Shown here piece by piece: positions 23,772 through 42,202 of a DNA stretch of 64,000 nucleotides (position 1 is its first letter; each line of letters opens with the position of its first letter). Origin of the DNA: Glycine soja (Eukaryota > Streptophyta > Magnoliopsida > Fabales > Fabaceae). Below the pieces are notes generated by a model. That model had not been told where the DNA came from. It saw only the letters and a list, made by a program, of their open reading frames with translations, and ran no database searches. The translations under genes and the position numbers were made by a program. Location of the stretch: assembly GCF_004193775.1 (NCBI RefSeq), contig NC_041008.1, positions 11,117,731 to 11,181,730 on the forward strand, written 5' to 3'.

Positions 23772-26138
23772 GCACGCATACGGTTTAGTTTGATTAATTT
23801 CTAAAGTAATTGATATAATTCCACCAATTTCAAATTAATTCAACTATTGGAAACCATATAATTGATATTCGATGTTCTAATTAAGCAATATTTACAAGTC
23901 AGAAATGGTGATTAGTTCTGGACTTTTAGTCCTTGATTTTCTGCATTTAGCACCATTTAATTCAATTCAAAGTGGATTTTAATCAGTTTCAGTCCACCAA
24001 AGAATTTTAAGGGAGTGAAAACAAAAAAGGAAAAGTTGTCAGTGCATAAATCAGATCTTACTTGACTTCTTAAATATGAACAGCTTTTTACTCTATACTG
24101 CGAAACATAAGGTCTTTATCTTTATCTCTTACAATATTACTGCAAGAACTGATGGATTTTCAAAATCACCATTAAAACAACCGACATGTTTGCAAAATGA
24201 GTAAAGAACTCTCGAACCAAACTTTTAATTGCCCTTTTAACTAATTAAAAATTTAAACGGATAGATTTGTATATAAGAAACTTAGTTTTTGCCCTTGCTT
24301 TTTCAAATTCAAATAATGTGACTCAAAATTTCAACATCTATGAACTTCTCTTCCTGAATTATTTATAAAAAATGAGAGAGAGAGAGAGAAATAAAGAAAA
24401 CTTAATTATCTTTTCTAGATTTTAAATTACAATACACGACTTGTAGAATGTAGAGTGAGATTTTACTATTATTCTCAAAATTAGAAATACTTTCTTTTAT
24501 TGTTTTTGGAACTGCATTTCACATACTACACTTGCAACTTGTAAAACGTATTCTCTCACAACCATCTCAAATTATATCTTTTATCTTTATGTGTATGTTT
24601 GATCTTTTAATTAAATTGTCTGTCTCTTTTATCTCTCTTTCTAATAATTAGAATTATAATAGTTATTTTTAGATTATTAATGGTTAAATTAAAATAACCC
24701 TTTATTACAATTAAAGTTGCTCATTGTATTCAGATATAATTATTAATTATGAATTATAATTATAACTTAATTTATATATTTAAAAATATTTATTTATTAA
24801 AAATTAATTATATAAAATGAGCATTTATTCTGTGTAATAAACATCCTAAGATACCAGTTTGGAAAATTTAATCATGATGGAAAATAATCTTAGTTTGTCA
24901 ACCAAATATAAATAATATTTAGCTTGGCTTTTTTAAAATTCAATATATATACTGATGATTACATATATTTATTAATCATATATATCCAAGAATAATGTTA
25001 AACAAATTAAACTTAGATTTGAAATTCTTCTCTGAAATTCTTCTTATCTATGCACAAACTCCAATACACAAAAGGCATTGGATCGAGGAGCACAATATGT
25101 GTGTTGGTTGACTTACCGTTTACCTTGGAGGGTTAAGTGTGTATAGCAATGAATAGCAGTAATTATATATCTGTGCTGTGCACTTTGATTTTGTACAAAA
25201 ACAAAGGGGCGTATCTTCAGTACTGGTCAGTTGACAATGTGCTATACAAGGGTGCATGCAGATGAAGCTATCTTTAACTCCAGCAAGAAACAAAATGGTA
25301 TCATGCCAATATTGGAATAGCTAGAATATATAGTACTATTTTATTAAACAAAACATGCACCAAAATATTATTCTATTTCTCTCTCACTCACTCAGCTAGC
25401 TAGCAATATTGCTCTTCATTGCATCTGTTGTACCATACACTACCACTACTACTCATTAGTGTTGTGTTGGAAGAGGCCATTTTTGAAGCCTGAGCGGAGA
25501 ACAAGGCGTGCTCACTTATCTCAAAAGGAAATTTATCAAACTAAGAAGAAAACCTTGGATGTGAGTGAGAGAGAGAAAGAAAGAAAAAGATGTATGATGT
25601 TGAATGTGTCAAAAAATAGTATCATTAGAGGGTTGTGGACGTAGTTTCGCATTTTGTGGTGATGATGCTTCCACATTAAGAAGGGGAAAAAAGTGTCAAT
25701 TCAGGACTATTCTATGCATGGAGTCAAATGTCGGGACCTTCTATGGCCCAAAGCACACCATGCGAACAGAATTCAGCTGGAATTTCAGAAATTATCACGT
25801 GGCCTAGCCAAATCACATGAGACCGATCGAGAGAGATCGAGTTGGTGCAAATTCTTTTACCATTCAATGCAGTTATACTAATGCATTTATTTTCTTATAA
25901 ACTCGATCGTAGTGTAGTATATTGAAAGTAATAATTAGTTTTATTACAAAACTGAATAATGAATAAATATAATAAGACTTAACATATAATATATTATTTA
26001 TACAAATGATTTATTGATGATAAAAAAATTAAAATATATATAACCTATTGATGTAATTTTTATCTAATACAGATTAAACTTTTACTATAAATAATATTGT
26101 AACTATACACAGGGACCCATCTAAAAATTTCAAGTTAT

Positions 26139-26141
<3 letters not shown>
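22201..26141. other. spacer upstream of the SPL8-like gene
   Basis: No gene recognised. It contains a (GA) tract at 23334-23360, an (AT) microsatellite at 23706-23769 and AT-rich filler. The stretch 25440-25870 is less AT-rich and has several short overlapping frames on the plus strand, but none resembles a known protein or shows splice logic. Confidence 0.45.
23706..23769. repeat. (AT)n microsatellite
   Basis: About 64 bases of uninterrupted TA dinucleotides. Confidence 0.95.
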
Positions 26142-32117
<5,976 letters not shown>

Positions 32118-32399
32118 GGTATGGGTGATTATATTGCTTGGGCACCTAATAATAAAACAAAATTTTAAAAATGTAGTATTTTTTTAAAGTTTTTTTGTAT
32201 GGTAGTGTATTCATTTTTTGTTTTCTTGGTTTATTCTAGTTTTTTTTAATTGTGGTGAGAGGTTTATTATGCCACTTTGGTCAAGATATAAGTTTTATAA
32301 AAGTATGTCGGTGATGGTTGTAATAATGATTGATTTGATTATTAACGGAGGTATGTTGATGTTATTTGATTTTTTTTACGTAAAATATGAATTAAAGAA

Positions 32400-32535
32400 T
32401 TCGTAAGTTTCATATAACTTACGAATTGTCAATCCGTAAATCCGTATAAGTTATACGAATTGTTAATCTGTATAAATTATACAAATTGAATAATTCGTAT
32501 AACTCATACAGATTGGTTAATCTACATGAGTTATA
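32400..32535. repeat. left subterminal array of palindromic units
   Basis: Four or five degenerate units of about 30 bases, each close to self-complementary (for example AATCCGTATAAGTTATACGAATT as a 23-base unit, here cited by its halves CCGTATAAG and TTATACGAATT). Related units occur at the other end of the MULE. Confidence 0.65.
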
Positions 32536-33085
32536 TAGATTTTTAATTTTTTTAACTAAAGAAATATTAAAATTTTGAAATTTTTATTAAATTATAAATA
32601 TATTAATATGATTGTTACAAAAATTAATGTGTATAAAAAAATTATTTGTTTATTTTTTTATTTGAAATGTGATTTGTATTATTATTTTAAATATTTTTAA
32701 ATGTAAGTATTTATTTTTATATTTTGGAAATCATATTAATTGTAAAATAATTTACACTTTTTAATTTATGTATAATTTATTTGAATTGTTGTGGTTTAAA
32801 ATTGATTGTTTTTTGTGGTTATATTTTCCTTAATTAGAATTAAGTTGAATAATATAATTTATTTTACCACATATGGTTAGGTTATAATTTTTATCTATTA
32901 TATGATTATCAATTTTAAGTTGAAAAAGTTGATGTTATTGGTTTTTAATATGTAGGGTTATCAACTTTAATGTTTTATAATATTATATGCAGTAAAAAAT
33001 TATGTAGCATTTTGTGTGATAGTATGTATGGTGCAGTTAGGGGTTGTTTGTTTGTGATGTTGAAAATTTTAATTGTCTTATTAAG

Positions 33086-36019
33086 ATGGACGAAGATCAA
33101 TGAATGTATGACAGTATAATGTCTGAAGAAGTTGATATGAATGAACAAAATGAAGACAAAAGTGGTATGAATGAAGAACATGCTAATTGTTCCAATGCAT
33201 TCAATATTTCTCAGATATTAATATGATTTATTGTTATTAAATGAATTTCCCTTGAAGACTAAACTTGTGTGGATTGCATTGTATGTGTTTGTTACCCTAG
33301 ATGATGTTTTGCATTGGGCTCGATCTGTTGCATATGAAATTGGATTTATGACGGTGATTATGAGGTCAAACACAAACATTGGTATGAAAGGAAAGACTTC
33401 ATTTGTCTTAATTGATTGTCAAAGGAGTGGTTAGTATAGGTCTAGAAAGAAAGATTTTGTAAGAAGAGATACTGACAGTAAGAAATATGAGTGTCCCTTT
33501 AAGCTTTGTGGGAAACCAGTGGTTGGAGGGAAATGATAGATGGTGAAGTTAATGTGTGGGAGTCATAATCATGAAATGAAAAAGTCATTGGTTGGAGTCC
33601 ATACGCTGGTCGATAGACTAAGGATGAAAAAATAGTTATTGCTGATATGACAAAGTCAATGGTGAAACCAAGAAATATTTTGTTAACGCTAAACGAGCAC
33701 AATGTCAATAATTATACAACAATCAAACAAATATACCATGTAAGAAGTGCATATCATTCTTCTGTAAGAGGCATTGATACTGAATTGCAACAACTAATGA
33801 AGTTGCTTGAACGAGATCAGTATATTCATTGGTATAGATTAAAGGATGAAGATGTTATACGTGATATCTTCTGGTGTCATCCTGATGTAGTGAAGTTATG
33901 CAATGCCTATAATTTGGTATTTTTTTATAGATAGTACCTACAAAACAAACAGGTACAGGCTCCTTCTACTTGACTTTGTTGGTGTTCTCTGCTAGTTTTG
34001 TCTATTTGGAGGGAGAACGTCTAAATAATGTCGTATGGACTCTAGAACGATTTCAGGGTCTTTTTCTAAGACGTGATGCCCTCCTTGAAGTTATTGTCGT
34101 TGATAGAGACCTAACATTGATGAATGCAGTGAAAACTGTATTCCCTGAGTGTATCAACTTGTTGTGTAGGTTTCACATTGACAAGAATGTCAAGGTAAAA
34201 TATAAATCCATAATTGGTCAAAAAATGCATGGGATTATGTGATGGATGCCCAAGAGAGTTTGGTTAATTGTCTTTCCGAGCATCAATTAGATGATTGTCT
34301 TAAGAAGTTTGAAATTGTTTGTTCACCATAACCAATGTTTGTTGACTATGTCAACCAAACATGGATAGTTCCCCACAAAGAAAAATTTGTTAAAGCCTGG
34401 ACGAATAAGATGATGCACTTAGGAAACACAACAACAAACAGGTATGAAAATTGTCATTTTTTTATTAGGGTTTAGGAATTAATGGATACAAATACTTGTA
34501 TTTGTTTATTGTTTTTTGTATATTTCATATGCAGGGTTGAATCTGCTCATTGGGCTTTAAAAAAACTATTACAAAATAGCCTTGAAGACTTATGTAGTGT
34601 TTGGGAAGTCATGAACAACATGATCACGCTGCAACACACTGAAATTAAGGCATCATTTGAGACAAGTATACATGTGGTTGGACATGTTTTTAAAGTTACC
34701 TTATACAAAAAACTACTTGACATGGTATCAAGGTATGCTTTAAATCAGATTGTTGTTGAGTTTGAATGTGTACATTATGCTGACAAAAACCCTTCTCATT
34801 GTGAATGAATCATGAGAACTACTCACGGTCTTCCATGGGCATGTGAGTTATCCAAATATGTTGTTGGTATCATACCACTTGAGATAATCCATATGTTTTG
34901 GCGGAGACTAAATTTTTCAAACCAAGGTTATCTGAGCCCTAAGTGAGCATAACCAAAGAGATGGAAATCATATCCAAGCGATTTGAAGAGCTTGATGTTT
35001 GTGGCAAAGTTACTCTAAAGAGTAAACTCTGGGAAATTGTCTACCCTAATCTAAACTATATGTGTCCTCCTCCAGAAAAGGTCAACAACAAAGGTGATCA
35101 AAAGAAATCGATGACCAAACATCAAAGATCAACAAAGCGTGATCCATCATACTGGGAGTAAGTTGATGCCTTATATTTATTGCAAAATAGTAATTCTTCA
35201 GTCAAACATAGTGCATCATCATTTGACCAGGAAATTCCAACAAGGATTATGCCGATGTTGGATCAATTTCATCCGTGCATTCACGATTCCATTGAAAACA
35301 TTGTCGATGTCAAAGCTGATGGTAACTATGGATATTGTGTAATTGTTGACTTATTAGGTATGGGTGAAGATTTATGGTCTTTGGTGTGCAACCATTTTCT
35401 TAAAGAACTTGTCAAATGGTCTGATGAGTATATATCAGCATCCTCGGTGGCATAGACAGATTTGAGGAATTAAAGAGGTCCTTACTTGTTGATAGATTAT
35501 CCACGATATGTAATTTATGTTTTATTTTTTGTTTAAAATTTAATTTAAATAAATGTTATCCGTATAACTGTAACATGTAGGTTATCATGGATAAGTGAAT
35601 GAATATAATCGATATGGGATATGTCATTGCTTCAAGGTATAATGTCATTCTTGTATCTCTGTCTCTACAACAAAGCATGACATTTTTCCTCTTAGAAGTC
35701 AACCACTAACAGATTCTTCTTTGCATTTCATAATATGTATCGGTCACGTGTATGACAATCATTTTGTTCAGGTAGATTCATCATAATCCTATTTTTTGAT
35801 TCATGAAATTAATTGTGTTATAATAACTTGAAATTGCCTGTGCATGTGTAACAGGTTTATTTAAGAGACCGTTGTCCATTACCACCTCTAAATTTGTTAT
35901 GGTCTAGGAATTGTCATCCTTAGGCAAAGCAGTGGCCAACTTCATATGTTAGTAGAATGCAGCAGTATAAAAATTTGATGGTGTTCAAAATAAACTATGT
36001 TGATTTAAGTGAAGAGTGA
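33086..36019 (+). pseudogene. MULE transposase with C-terminal OTU-like protease domain, broken
   Basis: Starts MDEDQ, then a TGA where Trp is expected (DQ*MYDS). A probable intron ends at TTACCCTAG (33300), followed by DDVLHWARSVAYEIGF (FAR1-like zinc/DNA-binding region), then KPRNILLTL, ERDQYIHWYRLKDEDV and VDRDLTLMNAVKTVFPE (MULE catalytic region, Asp visible). Next come CRFHIDKNVK, NRVESAHWALKKLLQN, LPWACELSKYV (SWIM-like zinc ligands degraded) and KRFEELDVCGKVTLKSKL. From about 35300 the frame enters DVKADGNYGYCVI, the OTU cysteine-protease motif, here with Tyr where the catalytic Cys (DGNCGY) should be. It ends near VGHVYDNHFVQVYL with the OTU His region. Many stops and shifts occur. 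In intact relatives this single protein performs cut-and-paste transposition. Confidence 0.85.
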
Positions 36020-36423
36020 ACATTTAGGTACTTATGTCATTGTCATGTACTACAATAATATGCAACTGTTTCATTGGAAATTCACATAATTATGTATTAT
36101 ACCTTACGTTCAAACGGTTTAGGGTTACTATAATACGTAGTGTTTAGTGTTATGTGCGTTGTTAGGGTTAATTCTTACGTGAAAACCAGGGTTTAGTAGA
36201 ACATCAAAAAGTAAGGGTTTTGCCAACTAGGGTTTAGTGTTACGGTTTAGGGTTAATTCAAAACTTATTAAAAAAATTGTTACATGTGGAATATAGGGTT
36301 TATGGTTTAATTCATATGTGTTGATATAAGCGGTTCAATAGTAATATAAAAAACATTTCAAATAAAATTGGTAAAATAAAAATGTTGTCAAATAAAATAA
36401 AATGATAAACATTATCTACAAAT

Positions 36424-37817
36424 TTTCATGTGTCGCCTTCGTCGCGACCGCACATATACATTGCAATCTGCAGTCACACCTCTAGTAATCTTTAGGCAGT
36501 CTTGCATGACATCGTATGTTTCTGTGCCTTCACTCACTATCCTTAGGTTGAGCAACCGCTCCAACCTTTTAGCTATTGTTTGGCAAGTCTCCTATGATAG
36601 TCTTCAGTAGTAATAGCCTCATCAACAGATGGAAAATGCTCATAAATCCAACACTACACAATTTTTCAAAACAAAAAAAGATTATCAAATCAATACATAA
36701 AAAAAAATCAAAAAACAAAAAAAAATCAAATTCAATTACAATTATTTGTACTAGTGTGATATATCCAGCAAGTTGTCTGCCCACTCTTAGACGCGTTATT
36801 CAAATTATCGTACATATGCACTAGGGAGGCAGCTCCCCATGCGTAGCTTTCACTCTAACTGAGGTCTTGGAAGGTGTCCAAGAACACCACATGCACGTGT
36901 GTTGCACTCTTGTTAGAAGAAAGAGTGCAACCTAACAAATGTAGTAGATAAGCTCGAGTTGCTATAGTCCAGTGTGTGACATCACATTTGCTACGATAAA
37001 TGTCTCGTAGTCATGATAGTCGTGCATATGCCTCATGACACTGTACTGTCTCAACTTTGGCTTCATCTGCATTGACTTCAAGTAATTCCACTAACAACAA
37101 CACCGCTTCGTCAACATGCACAGTCTCAAAGCTATGGAAGGTGCCTGTAATGGGCAGATGAAGCAAAGAGACCACATCATCGAGGGTGATGGTAACCTCT
37201 CTTACAGGAAGATGGAAACTACTAGTTTCTTTATGCAACATCTCCGTAAAAGTTGATATGAGTCCCCGATCGTCAGTGTCCAATGAACATGTGACCAGAG
37301 AACTTAATTTTGTGGCAACAACTAACCCTTCAATCTCTACAACAGGTCTCTCGAATTTCTGAATCTTCCTTCCATTGGAGGATAACTTCAATTTAGGACA
37401 TTCCTATAAAAAATTAAATAATTTTAACAATAATAACAAATGCTTATTGAAATATAATTTATTTAGAAATATAAATATTTGTCCATTTCAAACAATGACT
37501 ACAACATGATCAGAATAGCAGTCATATTTGATGTGTCATGCAACCCATCTAGAAAACCCTGGGCATCAATAGCTGCTTCTTGAGACAAGGTCTTCCTCAA
37601 CAATAGGGACTGGATCCCCGGGATGTTCATCATGTTCATCCACATGATGAGCATCCTCAGCAATAGGGGCAGCTTCTCGTTGCCAACATGCGGATGTTGT
37701 GGGTCTTCGCTGCTGTGGAGCTTCATCTGAGTCACGATTATTTTCACTCCCCATGACTCTTCCAATAACTCTGCCTAAAGCACAACTCAAACCTCTGGTT
37801 CTAACAATAATTTGCAA
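36424..37817 (-). pseudogene. plant mobile domain (PMD/MAIN-like) gene carried by the MULE, broken
   Basis: Read leftwards it begins RTRGLSCALGRVIGRVMG (37800-37740), then an acidic linker (HHVDEHDEHPGDPVP). After an intron (about 37500-37395) come ELKLSS-type GRKIQKFERP, EVTITLDDVVSLLHLPITG and FHSFETVHVDEAV, the core of the plant mobile domain. It continues through AYLLHLLGCTLSSNKSATHV and YAWGAASLVHMYDNL, then RQLAGYITLVQ, CWIYEHFPS and a basic YVRSRRRHMKI tail near 36424. Stops (LS*LRD, DLS*SE) and shifts break it. PMD proteins (MAIN, MAIL1 with a phosphatase partner) act in genome silencing and meristem maintenance, and PMD copies are also carried by plant transposons. It faces the transposase gene and shares its TIR-bounded unit. 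Confidence 0.8.
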
Positions 37818-37899
37818 ATTTCAACATACATAAAAATTTATGTCAAAATTCAAACAATACTTCAATCAATTACTATAAAATAATTCATAAATAAGAAAA

Positions 37900-37944
<45 letters not shown>

Positions 37945-38820
37945 AATGTACTTTTAATTAATTTTGTATAAAAAACTTAAAAAAACTACAATTAATTAAT
38001 TACATAAAAAAACAAAAACTATGTCTCCTTGCCTATTCTTTTTTACAAAAAATTAATATATAATAATTATAAATATATTTATAATTAAAAATAAAACAAT
38101 AACTATTTCAAAACATAATTCAAAATAATATATTATAAATTAAAAAATAACTATTTAAAAACATAAATAAAATTAATACATTTACTATTAAAAGTACAAT
38201 AACTATTTAAAAAAATTATTCAAAATAATATATTTTTATTTTAAAGAATAAACAATAAATATTTCAAAAAAATAAAAATTAATATATTTAAAATTAAAAA
38301 AATAAATATTTCAAAACATAAATCAAAATAATCCATTTTTATTTAAAAAATAAACAATAACTATTTCAAAACAAAAATAAAAATAATATATTTACAATTA
38401 AAGAAATCACTATTTCAAAAAATTATTCAAAATAATCTATTTTTTTAAAATATAAACAATAGCTATTTCAAAAAAAAATTAATATATTTATAATTAAAAA
38501 ACAATCACTATTTAAAAACATTATTCAAAATAATCTATTTTTATTTTAAAAATAAATAATAACTACTTCAAAACAAAAATAAAATTAATATATTTACAAT
38601 TAAAAAAAACAATCACTATGTAAAAACATTATTCAAAATAATCTATTTTATTTAAAAAATAAACAATAACGATTTAAAAACAAAAAGAAAATTAATATGT
38701 TTACAATTAGAAAAACAATAACTATTTTAAAAAAATTCAAAATAATCTATTTTTATTTAAAAATAAACCATAACTAATTAAAAGCAGAATTAAAATTAAT
38801 ATATTAATAATTAAAAAAAC
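37394..38820. other. AT-rich MULE filler
   Basis: Beyond the PMD exons at 37499-37817 the sequence from 37850 to 38820 is extreme AT-rich filler. It includes an (AT) microsatellite (37904-37941) and about ten degenerate tandem copies of a roughly 90-base unit built on AACAATAACTATTTCAAAA and AATAATCTATTTTTATTT. This is an amplified internal satellite of the element. Confidence 0.6.
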
Positions 38821-38885
38821 ATACGGATTGATTAATTCATATAACTCATGCGGATTAACATATTTGTATGCGTTATACGGATTCC
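38820..38885. repeat. right subterminal array of palindromic units
   Basis: Units such as TTAATTCATATAACTCATGC and GCGTTATACGGATT resemble those at 32400-32535 in opposite orientation, consistent with both belonging to one MULE. Confidence 0.55.
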
Positions 38886-39167
38886 AAACCCCCACATTCA
38901 GCCATTAAAATCAATCAAAAAGCTTAACTTGATGGCGGAAATGGCACGACGGTGGTGGACACGACCTTAATGGCGGCAATGGAAGTGGAGGATGGCGGCG
39001 ACATGACGCCAAACGGAGAACAAAGGAAGAACGTGGGCTGTTGGGACGAATGAACGAACACACAAGATGGAGGGTTTATAAGATTTAATTGAAGGGCATT
39101 TTTGTCACTTCACTTAAATGAAGGGTGCACAAGCAATGGTACTGGTTGCACCTAGCAACACCCATTA

Positions 39168-42100
39168 GATATTAACACAAGAATGACCTAGCCCATGAGA
39201 CAAGTAAAGAAGGGCTGAGCTTAGGCTTTCTTGAATATAAGGTAAGCCCAATTTCTTTTATGGACCATAGGTATGTCTCTTGACCCAATTTTGCGTTTTT
39301 CTACTCTGTGTAAAGGGGTCGAGCTAGAAAAATTAAAAGGTTATGGGTAAATAGAACTCATCTAAAAGAAGCTTCAGTTTTTATACCGAGAATTAATTTT
39401 ATTTAAAGAATATAAGCTTTTAACCATACTAATGAGTTACTGTGTAATCAAAATTTGCCACGGACGTGATTTTGAAATGTCTAAAGTATTGACTAAACAT
39501 TAAATATAACTCATTCATTTGGTTGTTTTCCTTTTTCTGGGAAAGTTGTACAAGGATTCCCTCTACTTTGTAATCTTTTATGATTTCTCATGTGTAGAAT
39601 AAGTTCTTTCTTATGTACCAAAAAAGAAGAAGAAAAAAAATGTTTTAGCATTTCATTGATCTAGTTAAGACATGCATTAACAAAATCTTAAGCATGGACA
39701 CTTCATTCCCATATCGGATATAGATAGACATTGGATTCGTGGTATCGAAATTAATTATAAAAAAAAAGACGTTTACTAAATATAGATATGATTCCAATTA
39801 AACTAAATGCAGTTTGAGATTTAGCTATGTTCACGTACTAGTATTTCATTTTTTTCTAAAATGATAATTTTTTAGTTGAAAGTAGTGTTTTTCCTCCTTT
39901 CTGATTGGTGGCATTTGGTAGAAGAAAAGTTTTTAGTTTCACAAGAATTTAAAGTTGAGAATGTTAGTTTCTCATATTTGATATTAAAAAAAATCACATA
40001 AACGCTGTTTCCTACAGGGTTTTTTTTTTAAGTTTTAATGATGAAAAAGAACACAATACCTTCCATTTACCCATTCAATATGATTATATAAAGTTTTGAA
40101 AATATTCTCTTGTTAAATGAGATAAATAATTAAATTTTAGAATAGGAGGTACTGATAAATATGCTTAGTACGGTTATTATAATTTTAAAAATAAAAACGT
40201 TTTATAACATATTTTACTAATTTTTTAATATATTAAACGCAATAATTTTAAATGTTTTTGTTTTTTCTTCTTTAAAATTTTTCAAGGCATAAATATTATT
40301 ATAGCGCATTCAAGTAAAAATTGGAAAAAAAAAGGTCCAAAGTAGAGAGACTTTAAAATATGATGTTAAAAGTAAATAAAAAATTTTAATAATAAAAATA
40401 TACTTTATTATTTAAAAATTTACAAAAAAATTATTTTTACAACAAAACTTATCCAAACCTATAATTTGACAAAATCAATTTTCAAATATATCTTATTTTA
40501 CATATAAAAATGTTATAATAAATTATTTACAAATTTATTATTTGTATAAATCCATTTTATTATATATTAGCCTTATAAATTTCTATAAAAAATCCATATA
40601 AAATCACTTAGAATAAACTAGAATACTACAATCTAAATATTTTACATAAGAAAAATATTACATAATTTACATAGGAAATGAAAATTACACAAATTTTAAT
40701 TATTACAGAACAATTCAATTATTTTTTTGCCAAAAAAATTAATTAGTCTTATTAAAATTAAATATTTTCTCAAAATAGAATGTTAGTGTGAATCATTACA
40801 ATTTCACTTCATATTTACTTACCAAACAAACACAAATCTTGATAAGCACTTGAACACTTTGAGTTCCCTAAAACTAATTCTAAATCCTACAATATCCTGT
40901 TACCGGTTCCCTACTTCCTTTGTATGACAAATACTAAATGCATTTCATATTTTTAAGACATTAAATACAATTTTTTTTTCATTTACAACTCTCTTAAGGT
41001 AATTGGAAGATTAGTAAGAGAAAGTGGACGAAAAGGATATAGCATTAATTATTCCCTAAATCGGTTTATTATGAACAGGGTTATTTGCCTCGTTCGTACA
41101 ACCAAACTAGTTTAGTTCCCACATATCTTTATCCCTAACTTAAGATACAGGTTTGGACCACCTCACCGGGAAATAAAGTAACAGGAAAAGCCAGTCACCC
41201 CCTAAAACTTCAATTGCATGAAGTGTTGGAATTATGCCAACACTTTAATTTTTCCTCTCTTTTCTACCACACCTTACTTTTCTGGAAACACTTTGTAAGA
41301 TCACAATCCCTTTGGTTATATTGCTATCCTTTCCAGACTGTCCAACAAAATCTTTCTTGGTGAAACATGCGTACCAATGCAATTGTTCTACTCATTTTCT
41401 CACAAGGGGACCACAAAGAAATGTGAACGTGGAAAGCACATGGTTGCTGAATGCCAGATCGTCTTAGCTTATCAAAGTCAATGGTTAAGCTTAATTTAAC
41501 AAACCCCTACCCCCTTTTTGTTTCCCTTAGGTATCCAATTTCAGAGAGAATTATGTTGGAGATACAACTGAAAACTAAAAGTAAACATCTCTCGTAGAGA
41601 TTTAAACCTTAATTTGCCACATGATCATAAATTAGTCCCTTCTACTCGACCCAATTCGTGTTAGTCCCCACCTACACACTCCAACTACCATCACTACTAT
41701 TAGATTTGCATAAACCAAGCAATAACTACATAAGCCCCCGAGCATGAACATTCTTATCCATTGATTCTAAATTAAGTACTTGGTCGGAAGGTTGGAGGTG
41801 AGGTTGGGTTTAACACCATTGGATAATAAAGACATCACATTAGGCTCAGGAAGTTTAGAGGAAATGCATGGCCCACATAACATTTAAAGAATAAGGCCCA
41901 AGTTTGGTATAGCTTATTTTTGAAAAAAAAATAATATGAGTTTGTAAAAATAAATGGTTATTTCTTTAAAAAAAAAGTTAAAACCAACCATGCTCTGAAT
42001 GTGTAACAATTGCTCCATTTCTAGGATTGAATGTAGCAGCCATAGTATAAACATGGGAACTTTTTTACACAATCACAGCAACAGAATAGATAAACCTCAG

Positions 42101-42202
42101 CCTAAATGCCTCATGAAAGACTTCCAGAAAACACTTGCCATTTTCCACCCAGTTGATACTGCCACCACAAGGTTTCTCACTAAATAGTCAGCTCAAAGCA
42201 TC
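39168..42202. other. spacer, no gene seen; PDRG1 3' flank at its right
   Basis: AT-rich to moderately AT-rich. The part from about 41980 is the likely 3' UTR and downstream flank of the PDRG1-like gene. No other sustained frame or RNA gene was recognised. Confidence 0.45.

Larger units (their letters stand above)
32118..39167. mobile_element. degenerate Mutator-like element (MULE)
   Basis: The right end, read inward on the minus strand, is AATGGGTGTTGCTAGGTGCA followed by CATTGCTTGTGCACCC. The left end reads ATGGGTGATTATATTGCTTGGGCACC, a shorter version of the same two motifs, so the left TIR seems to have lost about 15 bases. Near both ends are arrays of small palindromic units containing CGTATAA-C-TATACGG-like words. 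Inside are a MULE transposase (plus) and a plant-mobile-domain gene (minus), convergent. Both are broken, so the element is dead or dependent on others. Boundaries are approximate; I did not find a clean 9-bp target duplication. Confidence 0.7.
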
